Part shown: positions 44,939 to 56,165 of the stretch, in pieces
Position numbering within the stretch: the first letter of the stretch is position 1
Layout of the letters: each line of letters begins with the position of its first letter
NCBI RefSeq assembly: GCF_009931615.1
Contig: NZ_CP046620.1
Span: 1,255,501 to 1,319,500, forward strand
DNA length: 64,000 nt
Direction: 5' to 3'
Origin: Algicella marina
GTDB lineage: Bacteria; Pseudomonadota; Alphaproteobacteria; Rhodobacterales; Rhodobacteraceae
Notes under the pieces: generated by a model
Databases searched by the model: none
What the model saw: the letters and a program-made list of their open reading frames with translations, nothing else
Told to the model about the DNA's origin: nothing
Made by a program: the position numbers and the translations under genes

Positions 44939-45103
44939 CATCAGGCGGCGTTTACGGTTCGAAAACCAAGCTGGTAGATGAAATAATAGGCCAAATGGCC
45001 GGCACGGAGGCGATTTCCCGGCATACATTCGTATGCCGTCTTCTCTCCGTCACCTCTATTGCTTATACCGGGCCTGAAACACGCAACCGAGAGGACAGTG
45101 TTC

Positions 45104-46318
45104 ATGACGAAGATCAAGGTGGACAACCCCGTCGTCGATATCGACGGGGATGAAATGACCCGGATCATCTGGCAGATCATCAAGGACAAGCTGATCCTTC
45201 CATACCTGGACATTGATCTTGAGTACTACGACCTCGGGATGGAGGAACGAGACCGGACGGACGACCAGATCACGATTGATGCCGCCGAAGCGATCCGCAA
45301 ACACGGTGTCGGCGTCAAATGTGCCACGATCACGCCGGATGAGGCGCGGGTGGAAGAATTTGGCCTGAAGAAGATGTGGCGCAGCCCGAATGGCACGATC
45401 CGCAACATCCTTGGAGGCGTGATCTTCCGTGCGCCGATCGTGTGCCGCAACGTGCCGCGGCTGGTGCCCGGATGGACTGATCCGATCGTTGTCGGCCGCC
45501 ATGCCTTCGGCGACCAGTATCGCGCCACCGATTTCCTGTTTCCCGAGGAAGGTACGCTGACTTTGAAGTTCGTCGGCAAGTCTGGCGAGGTGATCGAACG
45601 CGAGGTCTTCCAGGCGCCCTCCGCCGGTGTGGCGATGGGTATGTATAACCTCGACGACTCGATCTACGATTTCGCGCGTGCATCGCTGAATTACGGGCTG
45701 AATATCGGCTGGCCGGTATATCTCTCGACCAAGAACACCATCCTGAAAGCCTATGATGGCCGATTCAAGGACATCTTCCAGAAGGTCTATGAGGAAGAGT
45801 TCGAGGAACAGTTCAAGAAACTGGGCATCTGGTATGAACACAGGCTGATCGACGATATGGTGGCCGCCTGCATGAAGTGGAGTGGCAAGTTCGTGTGGGC
45901 CTGCAAGAACTACGATGGCGACGTGCAATCCGACACGGTTGCGCAAGGTTTCGGATCACTTGGCCTGATGACCAGCCAGTTGATGACGCCGGACGGCAAG
46001 ATCGTGGAGGCCGAGGCCGCACACGGGACGGTGACGCGCCACTACCGCCAGCACCAGAAAGGCGAGGCGACCTCCACCAATTCCATTGCATCGATCTATG
46101 CATGGACGGGCGGGTTGAAACACCGCGCCAAGCTGGACGGAAACGCGAAACTGAAGGAATTCGCCGAGACGCTTGAACGTGTGGTTGTCGATACCGTTGA
46201 GAGCGGCTTCATGACCAAAGACCTGGCGCTGCTGGTCGGACCGGAGCAGAAATGGCTGACGACTGAGGGATTCCTCGACAAGATCGACAGCAACCTGAAC
46301 AAGGCGCTTGCCGGCTGA
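45104..46318 (+). CDS. icd: NADP-dependent isocitrate dehydrogenase
   Basis: A 404-residue NADP-IDH of the eukaryote-like type, a TCA cycle enzyme. [20 protein letters not shown] at the N-terminus; the substrate loop is [17 protein letters not shown]; the metal/cofactor region includes [15 protein letters not shown] and IDDMVA; NADP specificity is suggested by [23 protein letters not shown] at 45104 follows GAGGACAG; 15 extra upstream codons are rejected. Independent unit; the preceding 165 bp show no other gene. Confidence 0.97.
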   Translation: MTKIKVDNPVVDIDGDEMTRIIWQIIKDKLILPYLDIDLEYYDLGMEERDRTDDQITIDAAEAIRKHGVGVKCATITPDEARVEEFGLKKMWRSPNGTIRNILGGVIFRAPIVCRNVPRLVPGWTDPIVVGRHAFGDQYRATDFLFPEEGTLTLKFVGKSGEVIEREVFQAPSAGVAMGMYNLDDSIYDFARASLNYGLNIGWPVYLSTKNTILKAYDGRFKDIFQKVYEEEFEEQFKKLGIWYEHRLIDDMVAACMKWSGKFVWACKNYDGDVQSDTVAQGFGSLGLMTSQLMTPDGKIVEAEAAHGTVTRHYRQHQKGEATSTNSIASIYAWTGGLKHRAKLDGNAKLKEFAETLERVVVDTVESGFMTKDLALLVGPEQKWLTTEGFLDKIDSNLNKALAG

Positions 46319-46392
46319 CAGCCGGACGGTGGTTGTCGGTTTGTTAAAGCTTGATAGCGATAAGTTGCCTGGCAGCGAAAAGCGGGCATCGG

Positions 46393-47823
46393 ATGGTATC
46401 GAGCGACGGCAGTCAGGCGAGGCTGAGACAGAAGCATAGCGGCAGGGCGCCGTTTCTGAACGATTACTACGCTTTGCTGGTGGCCAGCCAGACGGCGGAC
46501 GGAATGGTCGTGTGCGACCGTGACGAAAGGATTGTCTGGAATAATCCATCTTTCGCGCGCCTGATGCAGGCGGATGTGGACGGCGTTGTCGCCAGCCAGA
46601 TCGGCAGCCTTCTGGGCCGGGAACGACTTGGCGAGGATATGCTCTCCGGTGAGCCGGTAGCTGTGCCTTTGGGTGGTGCATTCCTGGAAATGCGGTGGAT
46701 GGCGCTGAAGACCACCGCGGATGACACGCCCCTGCACCTCGGCACGTTTCGCCCGTGCCCTCCGCCGGCGAGCGACACGAAGGCCACCGACCGTGAGCAG
46801 ATTTCGCGGGAAGAAAGGAAATTGCTCAGCCAGACAAGCGGATGGTTCTATGCCGCGAAATCACTGGACGAGTTACTGAAGATTGTCAGCAAATGCATGA
46901 AAACGCTGTTTCCGGAAGCCTACGGGCAACTGTACATCTATGCCGATTCCCGCGACGTGCTGGAATTGGCTGGCCACTGGGGGGTTGGGTTCCTCACCGA
47001 TCATATCGAGCCCGATGATTGCTGGTCGCTCCGACGAGGGCGGGCCTATGCCTATGGCAATAACGACATAGACTTTGCCTGCGTTCACAAAGATGGGGAC
47101 GACTGCCCTTCCTTCTGCCTGCCGGTGGTGGCGCATGGCGATACGATCGGCATGCTTCATCTGGCATTTCCGGACATCCGCTTGCATAATATAACTCGGG
47201 CGGAACTGGCACGCCTGATGGACCCGCGCTGGGACCTCGCCCTGATTTGCGCGGAACAGATCAGCCTCGCGGTCGCGAACGTGCGGCTGCGGCAGGAATT
47301 GCAGAACCAATCGGTTCGCGACCAGTTGACCGGGCTGTGGAACCGGCGCTGGTTTCTCGAAACAGCGCAAAAGGAGCTCAACCGGACGATGGCGCGGCGT
47401 GGCTCACTTTCGCTTGTCGCGCTCGATGTCGATCACTTCAAGAAATACAATGACAGCCACGGGCATGACGCCGGGGACGCGGTGCTGAAAAGCTTGGGCG
47501 CGCTGATGCGCGAACATTTCACCGGTGACGCCTTTGCCTGCCGGGTGGGCGGCGAGGAGTTTTCGATCATCGCGCCGAGCACGGACGCGGAAGCTGCCTT
47601 CGACATGGCGGACAGGTTCCGGCGCGAAGTGGCGCGGATGAAGATCCGCAGTGCCGGACGGGAAATGCCCGATGTCACCGTATCCTGCGGTGTCGCCACC
47701 GTGCCGGATTGCGGGGATGACCTGGAGACGCTGATGAAAACGGCTGACCTCGCGCTCTACCGGGCCAAGGAGGCGGGGCGCAACTGCGTCGTCAGCCATT
47801 CGCAGAGCGAACAGAAGGCATGA
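46393..47823 (+). CDS. GGDEF-domain diguanylate cyclase with PAS and GAF modules
   Basis: A 476-residue cytosolic signalling protein. A PAS-like region comes first (LVASQTADGMVVCDRDERIV), then a GAF-like region of about 150 residues (LDELLKIVSKCMKTLFPEAY, DDCPSFCLPVVAHGDTIGML). The GGDEF domain has RDQLTGLWNRRWFLE and the active site RVGGEEFSII. The RxxD inhibitory site five residues before GGEEF is absent (TGDA). It should make cyclic di-GMP. ATG at 46393 is preferred over TTG 46351. It follows icd by 74 bp. Confidence 0.88.
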   Translation: MVSSDGSQARLRQKHSGRAPFLNDYYALLVASQTADGMVVCDRDERIVWNNPSFARLMQADVDGVVASQIGSLLGRERLGEDMLSGEPVAVPLGGAFLEMRWMALKTTADDTPLHLGTFRPCPPPASDTKATDREQISREERKLLSQTSGWFYAAKSLDELLKIVSKCMKTLFPEAYGQLYIYADSRDVLELAGHWGVGFLTDHIEPDDCWSLRRGRAYAYGNNDIDFACVHKDGDDCPSFCLPVVAHGDTIGMLHLAFPDIRLHNITRAELARLMDPRWDLALICAEQISLAVANVRLRQELQNQSVRDQLTGLWNRRWFLETAQKELNRTMARRGSLSLVALDVDHFKKYNDSHGHDAGDAVLKSLGALMREHFTGDAFACRVGGEEFSIIAPSTDAEAAFDMADRFRREVARMKIRSAGREMPDVTVSCGVATVPDCGDDLETLMKTADLALYRAKEAGRNCVVSHSQSEQKA

Positions 47824-47833
47824 GAGTGATTCC

Positions 47834-48118
47834 TCAGAGGCCTTCAACGATTGTATATTCCCGCTCCGAGGCCGGGAGGCCTAGAGCGAGGGCGGCAGCG
47901 TAATCGGAAGAGGCGTAGAACTCTTCCGCCGTTGCCATGTCCGGCCACTGGATGATGACGTTGCGCGAACGCCCCTGCCCTTCTTTCTGCACAGACTTGC
48001 CGCCACGGGCGAGGAACACGCCTCCGAACCGAGCTACGGCCGGGCCGGCCAATTCTGCGTATTTCGCGTAGGCGTCGGCGTCATGAACGTCGGCGTGGAC
48101 GATGGAATAGGCAGCCAT
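47834..48118 (-). CDS. DUF1330 family protein
   Basis: A 94-residue dimeric alpha-beta barrel-type protein: MAAYSIVHADVHDADAYAKY, GGKSVQKEGQGRSRNVIIQW and DMATAEEFYASSDYAAALAL are the DUF1330 pattern. It directly follows alaS (the stop TGA and this ATG abut) and is likely co-transcribed. Function unknown; the family resembles small monooxygenase-like folds. Confidence 0.87.
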   Translation of the reverse strand: MAAYSIVHADVHDADAYAKYAELAGPAVARFGGVFLARGGKSVQKEGQGRSRNVIIQWPDMATAEEFYASSDYAAALALGLPASEREYTIVEGL

Positions 48119-50776
48119 TCAAGCCTCCAGTAGTTTTTCGACGGCCCGCACGGCCGCCTCTGCATTTTCGGCGCTTTCGCCGCCGGCCTGGGCCATATCC
48201 GGCCGTCCGCCGCCGCCCTTGCCGCCGAGTTCGGCGGCAGCGGTCTTGACGATGTCGACGGCGGAGATCCGACCGGTAAGGTCATCAGTCACGCCGGCGG
48301 CAACCGCCGCCTTGCCGCCGGTGTCGGCGATCAGAAGGATGGCACCGGAGCCGAGGCGGCTCTTGTGTTCGTCTATGAGGCCACGAAGGTCCTTGCCGGA
48401 AACGCCGGAAAGCGATTGAGCCAGAAACGGCACGCCCCCTACCGTCTTCGCCTCGGCGGCGGGCTTGTCACCACCGCCGGACATCGCAAGTTGACGTCGC
48501 AGGTCGCCGAGTTCGTTCTGAAGCGCCTTGCGCTCCTCCAGCAGTGACGAGACGCGGGTGAGAACGTCATCACCCCGAGCCTTCAACGTCTCCTCAATAG
48601 ACGCCAGTGTCAGATCGCGGCGACGCAGATCGGCGAGCGCGGCCTGACCCGTCATCGCCTCGATCCTGCGGACGCCGGCAGACGAGGCACTTTCCGATGT
48701 CAGGGCGAAGAGGCCAATATCGCCGGTGCGGGCGACATGAGTGCCGCCGCAGAGCTCCAGCGAGTAGGTCTGCTTGTCCAAACCCTTTTCGGATCCAGCC
48801 ATTTTCCCCATGGAAACCACACGGACTTCGTCTCCGTACTTCTCTCCGAACAGGGCCTGCGCACCGATTGCGCGGGCGTCGTCGGGTGTCATGATGCGGG
48901 TTGAAACGGCGTCGTTCTGGCGGATGAAGTCGTTGACCTCCTGCTCCACCTGCGCGATCTGGGCCGGTGTCAACGCCTTTGTGTGGCTGAAATCGAAACG
49001 CAGACGATCCGGCGCATTGAGGCTGCCGCGCTGAGCCACGTGATCGCCGAGAGCGCGGCGCAGCGCCTCGTGCAAAAGATGTGTGGCCGAGTGGTTCGCT
49101 CGAATGGCGCTGCGGCGTTCGTGTTCGACAGTGAGTTGGGCGGCGTCGCCGGTATGAATTTCGCCTTCGACGACTTTGCCGACATGCACGAACAGACCTG
49201 CCTTCTTGCGGCAATCACTGACTTCAACCTTGCCTGTGTCCGTGACCAACGTGCCTGTGTCGCCGACCTGACCACCGCTTTCTGCATAGAATGGTGTCTG
49301 GTTGAGGGTGATCTCGACCTCTGCGCCGGCAACGACCTTTTTGACCTCCGCGCCACCGGTGACAATACCGGTGATCTGGCCTTCGGCGGTCTCGGTGTCA
49401 TAACCGAGGAATTCCGTAGGCTCGGTGCGTTCTGCAATGGCGAACCAGATGGCATCGTCGGCGGCGTCTCCGGAGCCGGACCATGCGGCCCGGGCCTTGG
49501 CCTTCTGCTCGGCCATGGCGGCATCAAAACCCTCGGTATCGACCTCACGTCCCCTTTCCCGCAAGGCATCCTGCGTGAGGTCTAGGGGAAAGCCGTAGGT
49601 GTCATAGAGACGGAAGGCGGTTTCGCCGGGCAACGGCTGGCCCTCGCCCAGTTCCTCCAGTTCAGCGTCGAGCAGCGACAGCCCGCGATCCAGCGTTGCC
49701 TTGAAGCGCGTTTCTTCCGAGAGCAGCGTCTCTTCCACCAATGCCTGGGCGTGGCCGAGTTCGGGATAAGCCTGACCCATCTGGCGGACGAGGGTCGGCA
49801 CGAGGCGGTACATCACCGGATCCTTTGCGCCGAGCAGATGGGCATGACGCATGGCTCGGCGCATGATCCGGCGCAGCACATAGCCGCGACCATCGTTCGA
49901 GGGCATCACGCCGTCAGCGATAAGGAAGGAGGTCGAGCGCAAGTGATCGGCGATGACGCGGTGATGCACATTCTGATCGCCGAAAGGATCTACGCCCGTG
50001 GCCTGTGCCGAAGCTTCGATCAGGTCGCGCATGACATCGGTATCGTAATTGTCATGGCTGCCCATGAGGGTGGCACCGATACGTTCCAGCCCCATGCCGG
50101 TGTCGATCGACGGTTTCGGCAGTGGCTGACGGCTGCCGTCCTCGAACTGCTCGTACTGCATGAAGACGAGGTTCCAGATCTCGATGAACCGGTCTCCGTC
50201 TTCCTCCGGGCTGCCGGGAGGACCGCCCCAGATGTGCTCGCCGTGATCGTAGAAGATTTCGGATGAGGGGCCGCAGGGGCCGGTGGGGCCCATCATCCAG
50301 AAATTGTCATCGGTGGCGATGCGGATGATACGGCTCTCCGGCACGCCGATCTTCTTCCAGATGGCAGCAGCTTCATCATCGGTATGGTAGACGGTGACGT
50401 AGAGTTTGTCCGACGGGATGGCGAGATCCCTGGTAATCAACTCCCACGCCAGCGGGATGGCCGTTTCCTTGAAATAATCGCCAAAGGAAAAGTTGCCGAG
50501 CATCTCAAAGAACGTGTGATGACGGGCAGTATAGCCGACGTTGTCGAGATCATTGTGTTTGCCGCCGGCACGCACGCACTTCTGGTTGGATGTGGCGCGG
50601 GTGTAGGGGCGGGATTCAAGGCCGGTGAAAACATTCTTGAACGGCACCATACCGGAGTTGACGAACATCAGCGTCGGATCGTTTCGAGGTACGAGCGGCG
50701 CGCTTTCGACGATCTCGTGGCCGTTGCGGGCAAAGAAATCGCGGAACGTCGTGCGGATATCGTTCAGGCTCGTCAT
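48119..50776 (-). CDS. alaS: Alanyl-tRNA synthetase
   Basis: An 885-residue class II synthetase with the normal full-length architecture. The N-terminal catalytic part includes [34 protein letters not shown] and GMGLERIGA. The editing domain has the zinc motifs [18 protein letters not shown] and [20 protein letters not shown]. The C-terminal DHHA1-like domain is Gly-rich at its end ([16 protein letters not shown]), as usual. ATG at 50776 has a GAGGACAG site. It lies downstream of recA on the same strand, separated by recA's terminator. Confidence 0.98.
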   Translation of the reverse strand: MTSLNDIRTTFRDFFARNGHEIVESAPLVPRNDPTLMFVNSGMVPFKNVFTGLESRPYTRATSNQKCVRAGGKHNDLDNVGYTARHHTFFEMLGNFSFGDYFKETAIPLAWELITRDLAIPSDKLYVTVYHTDDEAAAIWKKIGVPESRIIRIATDDNFWMMGPTGPCGPSSEIFYDHGEHIWGGPPGSPEEDGDRFIEIWNLVFMQYEQFEDGSRQPLPKPSIDTGMGLERIGATLMGSHDNYDTDVMRDLIEASAQATGVDPFGDQNVHHRVIADHLRSTSFLIADGVMPSNDGRGYVLRRIMRRAMRHAHLLGAKDPVMYRLVPTLVRQMGQAYPELGHAQALVEETLLSEETRFKATLDRGLSLLDAELEELGEGQPLPGETAFRLYDTYGFPLDLTQDALRERGREVDTEGFDAAMAEQKAKARAAWSGSGDAADDAIWFAIAERTEPTEFLGYDTETAEGQITGIVTGGAEVKKVVAGAEVEITLNQTPFYAESGGQVGDTGTLVTDTGKVEVSDCRKKAGLFVHVGKVVEGEIHTGDAAQLTVEHERRSAIRANHSATHLLHEALRRALGDHVAQRGSLNAPDRLRFDFSHTKALTPAQIAQVEQEVNDFIRQNDAVSTRIMTPDDARAIGAQALFGEKYGDEVRVVSMGKMAGSEKGLDKQTYSLELCGGTHVARTGDIGLFALTSESASSAGVRRIEAMTGQAALADLRRRDLTLASIEETLKARGDDVLTRVSSLLEERKALQNELGDLRRQLAMSGGGDKPAAEAKTVGGVPFLAQSLSGVSGKDLRGLIDEHKSRLGSGAILLIADTGGKAAVAAGVTDDLTGRISAVDIVKTAAAELGGKGGGGRPDMAQAGGESAENAEAAVRAVEKLLEA

Positions 50777-50848
50777 GCTGTCCTCGGAAACTGCGGCAGG
50801 CTACAGGAAAAAGGTGTTATCCCAGCGTTTGGGGCGTGTCCACCAAAC

Positions 50849-50876
50849 AAAAAACCCCGGCGCGGAGGCCGGGGTT
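50849..50876 (-). terminator. Rho-independent terminator of recA
   Basis: On the minus strand AACCCCGGC pairs with GCCGGGGTT, 6-base loop, followed by TTTTTTG. It starts 23 bp after the recA stop. Confidence 0.92.
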
Positions 50877-50898
50877 CTGCAGTGCTTCGGGCGGAAGA

Positions 50899-51963
50899 TC
50901 AGTCGTCTGCGATGACGTCGTCGTCGCCAGACATCGCGAAATCCAAACCATGGGCGGCGCGGATCTTGTCCTCGATCGTCAGGGCGATATCGGGGTTGTC
51001 TTTCAGGAAGGTCTTGGCATTCTCACGCCCCTGCCCGATCCGTTCATCGCCGAAAGAATACCAGGAGCCGGATTTTTCAACCACGCCCGCCTTGACGCCA
51101 AGGTCAATAAGTTCGCCGCGTTTGGAGATGCCCTCGCCATACATGATGTCGAATTCGACCTGCTTGAACGGCGGCGCGACCTTGTTCTTGACAACCTTGA
51201 CGCGCGTGGAGTTGCCCACAACTTCTTCCCGATCCTTCAGAGAGCCGATGCGACGGATATCAAGGCGCACGGAAGCATAGAACTTCAGGGCGTTGCCGCC
51301 GGATGTCGTCTCCGGTGAGCCGAACATGACACCAATCTTCATGCGGATCTGGTTGATGAAGATGACCATGCAGTTGGAGCGGGAGATGGCACCGGTAAGC
51401 TTGCGCATCGCCTGAGACATCAGCCGGGCCTGTGCGCCCACCTGGTGGTCGCCCATGTCGCCCTCAAGTTCGGATTTTGGCGTGAGCGCCGCAACGGAAT
51501 CCACCACGACCACCGAAACGGCGCCGGAGCGCACAAGCGTTTCGGTGATTTCCAGCGCCTGCTCGCCGGCATCGGGTTGCGAAATCAAGAGATCGTCGAG
51601 ATTGACGCCCAGTTTCTTGGCATAACTGGGGTCGAGCGCGTGTTCGGCATCAACGAAGGCGCAAACGCCGCCCTTCTTCTGCTCCTCGGCAATCACGTGG
51701 AGGGCCAGGGTCGTCTTGCCGGAACTCTCCGGGCCGTAGATTTCGATTATCCGGCCCTTGGGCAGGCCACCGATGCCAAGCGCGATGTCCAACGAGATGG
51801 ACCCGGTGGAGGTGGCCTCGATATCCATGACCGGGTTGTCCTGGCCAAGACGCATGATCGAGCCCTTGCCGAAGCTGCGTTCGATCTGACTGAGCGCAGA
51901 TTCGAGCGCCTTTTCCTTATCCATGCCGCGTCTTTCGTTCAAATCCAGGAGGGGAGTGGCCAT
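50899..51963 (-). CDS. recA: Recombinase RecA
   Basis: A 354-residue RecA. Walker [10 protein letters not shown], Walker [11 protein letters not shown], the [13 protein letters not shown]2 loop and the C-terminal acidic tail ([10 protein letters not shown]) are present. The start [13 protein letters not shown] at 51963 follows AGAGGAACG. An earlier in-frame start 39 bases upstream is less likely. A candidate SOS box lies 50-64 bp upstream. It ends in a clear terminator before alaS. Confidence 0.98.
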   Translation of the reverse strand: MATPLLDLNERRGMDKEKALESALSQIERSFGKGSIMRLGQDNPVMDIEATSTGSISLDIALGIGGLPKGRIIEIYGPESSGKTTLALHVIAEEQKKGGVCAFVDAEHALDPSYAKKLGVNLDDLLISQPDAGEQALEITETLVRSGAVSVVVVDSVAALTPKSELEGDMGDHQVGAQARLMSQAMRKLTGAISRSNCMVIFINQIRMKIGVMFGSPETTSGGNALKFYASVRLDIRRIGSLKDREEVVGNSTRVKVVKNKVAPPFKQVEFDIMYGEGISKRGELIDLGVKAGVVEKSGSWYSFGDERIGQGRENAKTFLKDNPDIALTIEDKIRAAHGLDFAMSGDDDVIADD

Positions 51964-52012
51964 TTTCGTTCCTCTTATTCCACAAGTTCTTGTGCTCGGC
52001 AATCACTGCTCT

Positions 52013-52027
52013 GTTCGCCTTTTATTC
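52013..52027. promoter_or_regulatory. Candidate SOS (LexA) box upstream of recA
   Basis: GTTC-GCCTTTT-ATTC matches the alphaproteobacterial LexA operator GTTC-N7-GTTC with one mismatch and correct spacing. It is about 50 bp upstream of the recA ATG. The divergent sulfotransferase-like gene begins 140 bp to the right. Confidence 0.5.
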
Positions 52028-52166
52028 CGCATGAACATGGGATCAAAGCGCGAACATTGCAACTAAAATTTTATTGGTTCACATTCTTCATCGCCGTCCC
52101 TTAAGAAGACGTAAATGCCTTTGAGGGAAGGTTCCGGCGCTTCCCGTGCCTGATCTGCGAGGACCG

Positions 52167-52781
52167 ATGATCGTCAATTTTGATGCCCGGCTGGCTTTTA
52201 TCGCCCAGACGAAATGTGGTTCGACCTCCATTGAGAACGCACTGCGCTGGCATTCGCACATCGCGATGACCGGGCATCCCAAAGTGACACATATGCATAT
52301 GTTCCAGTATCGACGGTTCATTACCCCGTATCTGGAATTTATTGGCGAAAAGAATGTGGAGACGACCTGCCTGTTTCGGTATCCGACGGATTGGCTGCGG
52401 AGTTGGTGGAAATACTTCAGCCAGACGCGGATTACAGGTGAAGGTGCGGATACCGGTCATCTGTCCTTCGAGCAGTTCATCACGGAATATCTCGACGGAG
52501 CAGAAAAGCCTTACCTGAATTTCGGCAAGCAGAGCGGGATGTTGCCAGGATATGTCAAGCCGATCGCCATCGATCACCTGTTCCGATATGAGGACATGGG
52601 CCGGTTTGTCAGCCTCTGGGAGGAACGGTTGGGCGTTCAGCTGGAGTTGCAACGGCACAACGTTTCACCGGACAGGGACGGACAGGATCTTTCCGCCGCG
52701 ACCCGTGCACGGCTGGAAGAGGCTCTGGCCGGGGAGTTCGACATCTGGGAAAACCGGACGGTGGGGCACTTGGCCGGCTAG
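52167..52781 (+). CDS. Sulfotransferase-family protein
   Basis: A 204-residue protein with the P-loop-like PAPS motif near the start (LAFIAQTKCGSTSIENALRW) and a second conserved strand (TCLFRYPTDWLRSWWKYF, corresponding to the 3'-phosphate-binding R-x-P-x-x-R). FRYEDMGRFVSLWEERLGV matches the family's C-terminal part. ATG at 52167 follows GCGAGGA; a GTG at 52146 is a second option. Substrate unknown; glycan or lipid sulfation is typical. It is divergent from recA and convergent with cckA. Confidence 0.75.
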   Translation: MIVNFDARLAFIAQTKCGSTSIENALRWHSHIAMTGHPKVTHMHMFQYRRFITPYLEFIGEKNVETTCLFRYPTDWLRSWWKYFSQTRITGEGADTGHLSFEQFITEYLDGAEKPYLNFGKQSGMLPGYVKPIAIDHLFRYEDMGRFVSLWEERLGVQLELQRHNVSPDRDGQDLSAATRARLEEALAGEFDIWENRTVGHLAG

Positions 52782-52798
52782 CGCCGTGTGCCGCTGCG

Positions 52799-54874
52799 TC
52801 AGTGCAATCGATTCTGGCCGTAACGGTCCATGTGTTCGCGGACCCGGCCTGTAAGATCATTGAGCGAAAAGGGTTTTGCCAGAAAACTGGAACGGGGAAT
52901 TTCCTCGTGCCCGTCCTTGAATGCATCTTCGGCGTATCCGGAGACGAAAATGGTGCTGACATCCGGGCGCAGTTGCAATGCCTGGCGCACCCAACTGGGG
53001 CCGTCGATGCCCGGCATCACGACGTCGGAGACGAATAGATCGACATGGGTGTCATTCTCCTCCACCAAAGCCAACGCTGCTTCGCCGCAATCGGCCTCCA
53101 GCACTTCGTAGCCGCGCATTCGCAGCGCCCGCGCGGCGAATGAGCGGACCGGGGCCTCGTCCTCAACCAGCAGGACGACGCCGCGACCGGTAAGGTCCGG
53201 TACGCTCTCTTCCTCGGACGGAGCAAGGAGGTTGGCGCCTGCCTCCGCAACGGCCGGTCCGTCATAGACGGGCAGATATATGGTGAAACACGTGCCCTGC
53301 CCCAGAGCACTGTCGACGAAGATGAAACCGCCGGACTGCTTGATGATGCCGTAGGCTGTGGACAGGCCAAGGCCGGTGCCCTCTCCCACGCGCTTGGTGG
53401 TGTAGAACGGTTCGAAGATCTTGTTCAGCAAGTTGGGCGGGATGCCCTCGCCGGTGTCATGCACCTCGATGACGCTATAGCGACCGGCCGGTACATTGGC
53501 CCTGTCACGGCGGAGAGCTTCGTCCAATTCAAGGTTTCGAGTGCGCAATGTCACGACGCCGCCTTCGCCCATGGCGTCGCGGGCGTTGACCACGAGGTTG
53601 ACGATGACCTGTTCCAGTTGGCGCTCATCCACGCGGACCGCCCAGATATCCTCCAGATTTTCAAGGTTGAGTTGCACCTTCTCACCAAGAAGACGGTTCA
53701 ACAGGTGAGCGAGTTCCGCCATCGTGTCGTAAAGATGGAGGACGTTCAGCCTCAACGTCTGTTTGCGGGAGAATGCCAGCAACTGGCGGACGAGGGCCGC
53801 GGCGCGGTTGGCGTTCTGCCGTATCTGGATGAGATCGCCATGTTCCGGATCGCCGTGATCATGCCGCAACAGCAACAGGTCGCAGTGACCATGAATGGCC
53901 GTCAACAGGTTGTTGAAGTCATGTGCGATGCCGCCTGCAAGCTGGCCCACGGCCTGCATCTTCTGGCTTTGCACAAACTGGGCTTCCAGTGTCTTGAGTT
54001 CGGTCGCGTCGCTGACAACTGCGAGGACCAACGGATCGTCGTCCTCGACAACGCGGATCATATTGACCTGCAAAAAGACCTCACTGCCGTCACGATGACA
54101 TCGGGCCACCTCGGATCGACTTTGGGCGCGACCGGCAAACGCGTCTTCCAGACGTTCGGGGATCGAGCGCCCAAGCCCCTCGACATGGTCGGCAAAGCGT
54201 TTGCCAGGCACCGCTTCCTCGTCCAGAAGGTTTTGGGCGGCAGCGTTCAGATAGGTCATCCGGCCTTCGAGATTGATGCGAACAAGGCCGACGGGTAACT
54301 TTTGAAACAGATCGTCTTCCTGACGGGGCACGTCGGCCTTCGCGCTGCCGTCACCGACATCCCTTGCTGGCATGTTGGCACTGGACGTGTTCATTTCGGA
54401 GATCGACCATATCTGGGCGCCGTTGCCGAGCTGGCGGACGAGGATGCTGGCAGGACTGCTTTTCCAGAGAATCATTCGGGTCGACTGACCTTTCACCGCA
54501 GCCTCCCGCCCCAGCGAGTAGATAAGCGTTTCACTTTCTGCCGTTCCGGTTGCGAGGTAGTTCGCGAGAAGACCCCTGATGTTGCCGGCCTTGCTGTTGG
54601 TTCGAAGTATCGAACCGCGACGGCTTACGAGAAATACGACGCTGTCAGAACTGTCGAAATATTGGTTGAACGCCCGGCTCTCTGTGGTGTCCTGAAGCTT
54701 GCCGATGGTAAAATAGACGATGACCGCGACGATCAGACCAGACAGCGGGCCCAAGGGAATATCGCCGACACGGACATCGGCATACATCCAGACTCCAGCG
54801 ACGACCAATCCTGACAAAAGCCCAAGGAACGCAGGCCCGCGACTGCGCAAGTGAAGGCTTCTCAACTCATTCAC
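52799..54874 (-). CDS. cckA: Cell-cycle hybrid histidine kinase CckA
   Basis: A 691-residue hybrid kinase. Two membrane helices ([34 protein letters not shown]) are followed by two PAS-like regions, the H-box [21 protein letters not shown]-box [15 protein letters not shown]1 [13 protein letters not shown]2 [14 protein letters not shown] and a C-terminal receiver ([14 protein letters not shown], phospho-Asp in [16 protein letters not shown], Lys in [11 protein letters not shown]). This order identifies CckA, which controls CtrA phosphorylation via ChpT. GTG at 54874 with AAGGA seven bases upstream is preferred over a start at 54925. Confidence 0.95.
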   Translation of the reverse strand: MNELRSLHLRSRGPAFLGLLSGLVVAGVWMYADVRVGDIPLGPLSGLIVAVIVYFTIGKLQDTTESRAFNQYFDSSDSVVFLVSRRGSILRTNSKAGNIRGLLANYLATGTAESETLIYSLGREAAVKGQSTRMILWKSSPASILVRQLGNGAQIWSISEMNTSSANMPARDVGDGSAKADVPRQEDDLFQKLPVGLVRINLEGRMTYLNAAAQNLLDEEAVPGKRFADHVEGLGRSIPERLEDAFAGRAQSRSEVARCHRDGSEVFLQVNMIRVVEDDDPLVLAVVSDATELKTLEAQFVQSQKMQAVGQLAGGIAHDFNNLLTAIHGHCDLLLLRHDHGDPEHGDLIQIRQNANRAAALVRQLLAFSRKQTLRLNVLHLYDTMAELAHLLNRLLGEKVQLNLENLEDIWAVRVDERQLEQVIVNLVVNARDAMGEGGVVTLRTRNLELDEALRRDRANVPAGRYSVIEVHDTGEGIPPNLLNKIFEPFYTTKRVGEGTGLGLSTAYGIIKQSGGFIFVDSALGQGTCFTIYLPVYDGPAVAEAGANLLAPSEEESVPDLTGRGVVLLVEDEAPVRSFAARALRMRGYEVLEADCGEAALALVEENDTHVDLFVSDVVMPGIDGPSWVRQALQLRPDVSTIFVSGYAEDAFKDGHEEIPRSSFLAKPFSLNDLTGRVREHMDRYGQNRLH

Positions 54875-54989
54875 GCGCCAATCCTTCCTTCGTCGCAGTG
54901 GCGTAGTTGCCGGCAGCCTCCCCAAAAATTGTTAACGGGTTATAAATCTCGCGGCCGGCAACGGTTGGAAAAAACCGGATTACGTCATA

Positions 54990-56165
54990 TCAATTCTTGA
55001 CGAAGTGCGCAAAGCAAAAGCCGTCACACTGCGCAGTCACGGAGAGCAATTCTTCATTCAGGCAAGTAAAATTGGGATAACGATCAAGGAACGTCTTCAC
55101 CACTTCTGTGTTCTCAGACGGCAGGAGAGAGCAGGTTGCGTATGTGAGCCGGCCGTTGGGCCGAAGATGACGCGCGGCCTTGGAGAGAATATCCAGTTGC
55201 AAATTCGGGTAGGCAGCCAATCGATCCGGCGTAAGCAACCATTTGCCCTCCGGGGCACGGCGCCAGGTCCCGGACCCGCTGCATGGGGCATCGACGAAGA
55301 CGCAATCGAAACTGCCGGAAATGGCATCACCGCTGACGCATTCAACGGATATTCCAGCACGGTCTGCGCGAGCCGGTAGGTCTCGCATTCGCGCGTTATC
55401 TACATCGTGAGCAACAAATCTGCCCGTACCTCCAGCAGCGGCGGCAAGAGCGAGGATCTTGCCACCCCCACCAGCGCAATAATCGAGTATGGCATCGCCT
55501 GGACTGACACCAGCAGCAAGTGTCGCGATCTGGCCTGAGGCATCCTGCAACTCGACCAGACCCTTTGAATAGGCCTGTGAGCGGGCGATACGGCGAGGGT
55601 TTTCAACGACTTCTAGGCCGGTCGAAACGTTGCCAAGTTGTCGGGTAACGATACCCTCATCGGCCAACATCGACATTGCCTCATCGCGGCTGGCGCGAAG
55701 GGTATTCACTCTCAGGTGCACGGCCGCGCGGGATCTCAATTCCTTTGCCGTTCGCAGCCAATCGTCGCCAAGCGCGTCGCGAAAGGCCGACACGAGTAAG
55801 TCCGGGAGGTCGGCGTGGATAATTTCGGGTGCTGTTGCCAAATCCCGCAATGCGCCTGTCTCTGTGGATGTCAGCGGTACAGGGCCGTACCTTGAACCGT
55901 CGAAAGCCGTGAGCCCTTCCGGCTGCTGGCAGAGCAGTCCTGTCATCAGCGCACGACCGCTTTCCTCGACCTGACCGGAACACCAGAGAGCAGACCGACG
56001 TTGGCGAAGCACGTCGAACACCAAATCGCGCAGGGCCGCGCGATCCTTGGAGCCGGCATAGCGACTGTTGCGGGCCCAGCGTGTGAGTGCCTGTTCCGCC
56101 GGACTGCCTGCGATGACGGCATCCAGAACCTCGATCGCGGCGGCGACACGGGCGGCAGGTGTCAC
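54990..56165 (-). CDS. rsmB: RsmB/NOP family rRNA (cytosine-5) methyltransferase
   Basis: A 391-residue protein with an N-terminal NusB-like domain (residues 1-120: VLDAVIAGSPAEQALTRWAR) and a C-terminal SAM-dependent m5C methyltransferase. The SAM site is LDYCAGGGGKILALAA; catalytic cysteines are in VDAPCSGSGTWRR and YATCSLLPSENTEV. ILDYCAGGGG and FVDAPCSGSG are diagnostic. Its ATG overlaps the MAPEG stop (ATGA). The specific rRNA position is inferred from RsmB (C967). Confidence 0.9.
   Translation of the reverse strand: MTPAARVAAAIEVLDAVIAGSPAEQALTRWARNSRYAGSKDRAALRDLVFDVLRQRRSALWCSGQVEESGRALMTGLLCQQPEGLTAFDGSRYGPVPLTSTETGALRDLATAPEIIHADLPDLLVSAFRDALGDDWLRTAKELRSRAAVHLRVNTLRASRDEAMSMLADEGIVTRQLGNVSTGLEVVENPRRIARSQAYSKGLVELQDASGQIATLAAGVSPGDAILDYCAGGGGKILALAAAAGGTGRFVAHDVDNARMRDLPARADRAGISVECVSGDAISGSFDCVFVDAPCSGSGTWRRAPEGKWLLTPDRLAAYPNLQLDILSKAARHLRPNGRLTYATCSLLPSENTEVVKTFLDRYPNFTCLNEELLSVTAQCDGFCFAHFVKN

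Noticed and set aside
45056-45946. 296-residue minus-strand frame inside icd
   Set aside because: Exact shadow of a canonical icd gene with no features of a protein.
52040-52080. Other GAAC/GTTC pairs upstream of recA as SOS boxes
   Set aside because: Their spacing (15 or more bases) does not match N7; only 52013-52027 has the right geometry.
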